A DNA stretch of 5,823 nucleotides from JAOZHU01 sp964506435 (lineage in GTDB: Archaea > Thermoproteota > Bathyarchaeia > Bathyarchaeales > Bathycorpusculaceae). The position numbers and the translations under genes were made by a program. The notes below the pieces were generated by a model. That model was not told the origin of the DNA, made no database searches, and saw nothing but the letters and a program-made list of their open reading frames with translations. Below are positions 5,586 to 5,823 of this stretch, in pieces (position 1 is the stretch's first letter; each line of letters starts with the position of its first letter). The DNA lies in NCBI GenBank assembly GCA_964506435.1, contig CAZDLK010000076.1:1-5823 (forward strand), given 5' to 3'.

Positions 5586-5823
5586 TTACAAAATCCCCAA
5601 CTTAATAGCCACATCCGAAGCCTTAAACTCAGGCATCAAACGAACAAAAGCCTTCTTCAAACCCTGAGGAGTAACCAACACACGAACCCTATCCACCTTA
5701 ACCTCATACAACTCCTCAACCGCACGCTTAACATCCGCCTTACCAGCCTGCATGTTAACAACAAACAACAACTTATTATCCCGCTCAACCATCAAACTCG
5801 CAGACTCAGTCATCAAAGGATAC
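5586..5823 (-). CDS. rpl23: 50S ribosomal protein uL23, archaeal type, N-terminus cut by window edge
   Basis: Protein at the exit of the ribosomal peptide tunnel, where SRP and other nascent-chain factors dock. Seventy-eight complete codons are visible. The frame stays open to the right edge, reading YPLMTESASLMVERDNKL, which aligns with the usual archaeal opening (x-P-x-x-TEKA...ENKL). The TTG at 5814-5816 is therefore internal, and only a handful of residues are missing. The rest is standard: FVVNMQAGKADVKRAVEELY, VKVDRVRVLVTPQGLKKAFV and the end FKASDVAIKLGIL. Its position before rpl2 matches the archaeal S10 cluster. All but one of the 78 visible codons end in G or T (the exception is AAC), the most extreme bias in the window. 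Confidence 0.94.
   Translation of the reverse strand, partial: YPLMTESASLMVERDNKLLFVVNMQAGKADVKRAVEELYEVKVDRVRVLVTPQGLKKAFVRLMPEFKASDVAIKLGIL

Noticed and set aside
5378..5614. Minus-strand Leu/Val-rich frame overlapping the start of rpl2
   Set aside because: Out-of-frame shadow of rpl2 and the end of rpl23; its hydrophobicity comes from the G/T-rich coding strand.

Overview
The window looks like chromosomal DNA from an archaeon. Three minus-strand genes at the right encode archaeal-type ribosomal proteins in the archaeal S10-cluster order uL23 (partial), uL2, uS19. Translation signals fit archaea: the best Shine-Dalgarno (SD) sequences are GGTGA-type, and one operon start looks leaderless behind an A/T-rich TATA element. 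The divergent uL2 and the left-edge protein with a PPPIPLP motif lean towards a DPANN-type lineage (Woesearchaeota or relatives). That assignment is an inference.

Layout, left to right. Positions 3-290 (+) hold the C-terminal part of a conserved archaeal protein of unknown function. Positions 291-432 are a convergent spacer containing an 8-bp inverted repeat. Positions 433-4023 (-) hold a two-gene operon. hamA is a DUF1837 nuclease with a PD-(D/E)XK-like core. hamB is an 881-residue superfamily 2 (SF2) helicase. Together they form a Hachiman anti-phage defence system, in which HamB is thought to survey DNA and license HamA to degrade it. Positions 4024-4365 are a non-coding spacer with the likely hamA promoter, two 14-bp direct repeats around an orphan SD, a TATA-like palindrome and an oligo(T) terminator candidate. 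Positions 4366-5823 (-) hold the ribosomal genes.

The defence pair lies directly downstream of rps19, where rpl22 and rps3 sit in most archaea. It is also compositionally foreign. By my hand count, codons ending in G or T make up 77/78 of rpl23, 234/252 of rpl2 and 127/134 of rps19, but only 30/56 of a stretch at the 3' end of hamA. The left-edge gene shows the host-like bias for its first 43 visible codons (37/43) and then loses it (16/52), so the compositional edge of the foreign segment may lie inside that gene. hamA and hamB are in one reading frame, separated by a single TGA. The SD of hamB overlaps that stop, which indicates tight translational coupling.

The system itself is a known family (Hachiman). 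What is unusual is its place in an archaeal ribosomal operon, the sharp compositional boundaries, and the unexplained repeat and orphan-SD structure in the spacer.
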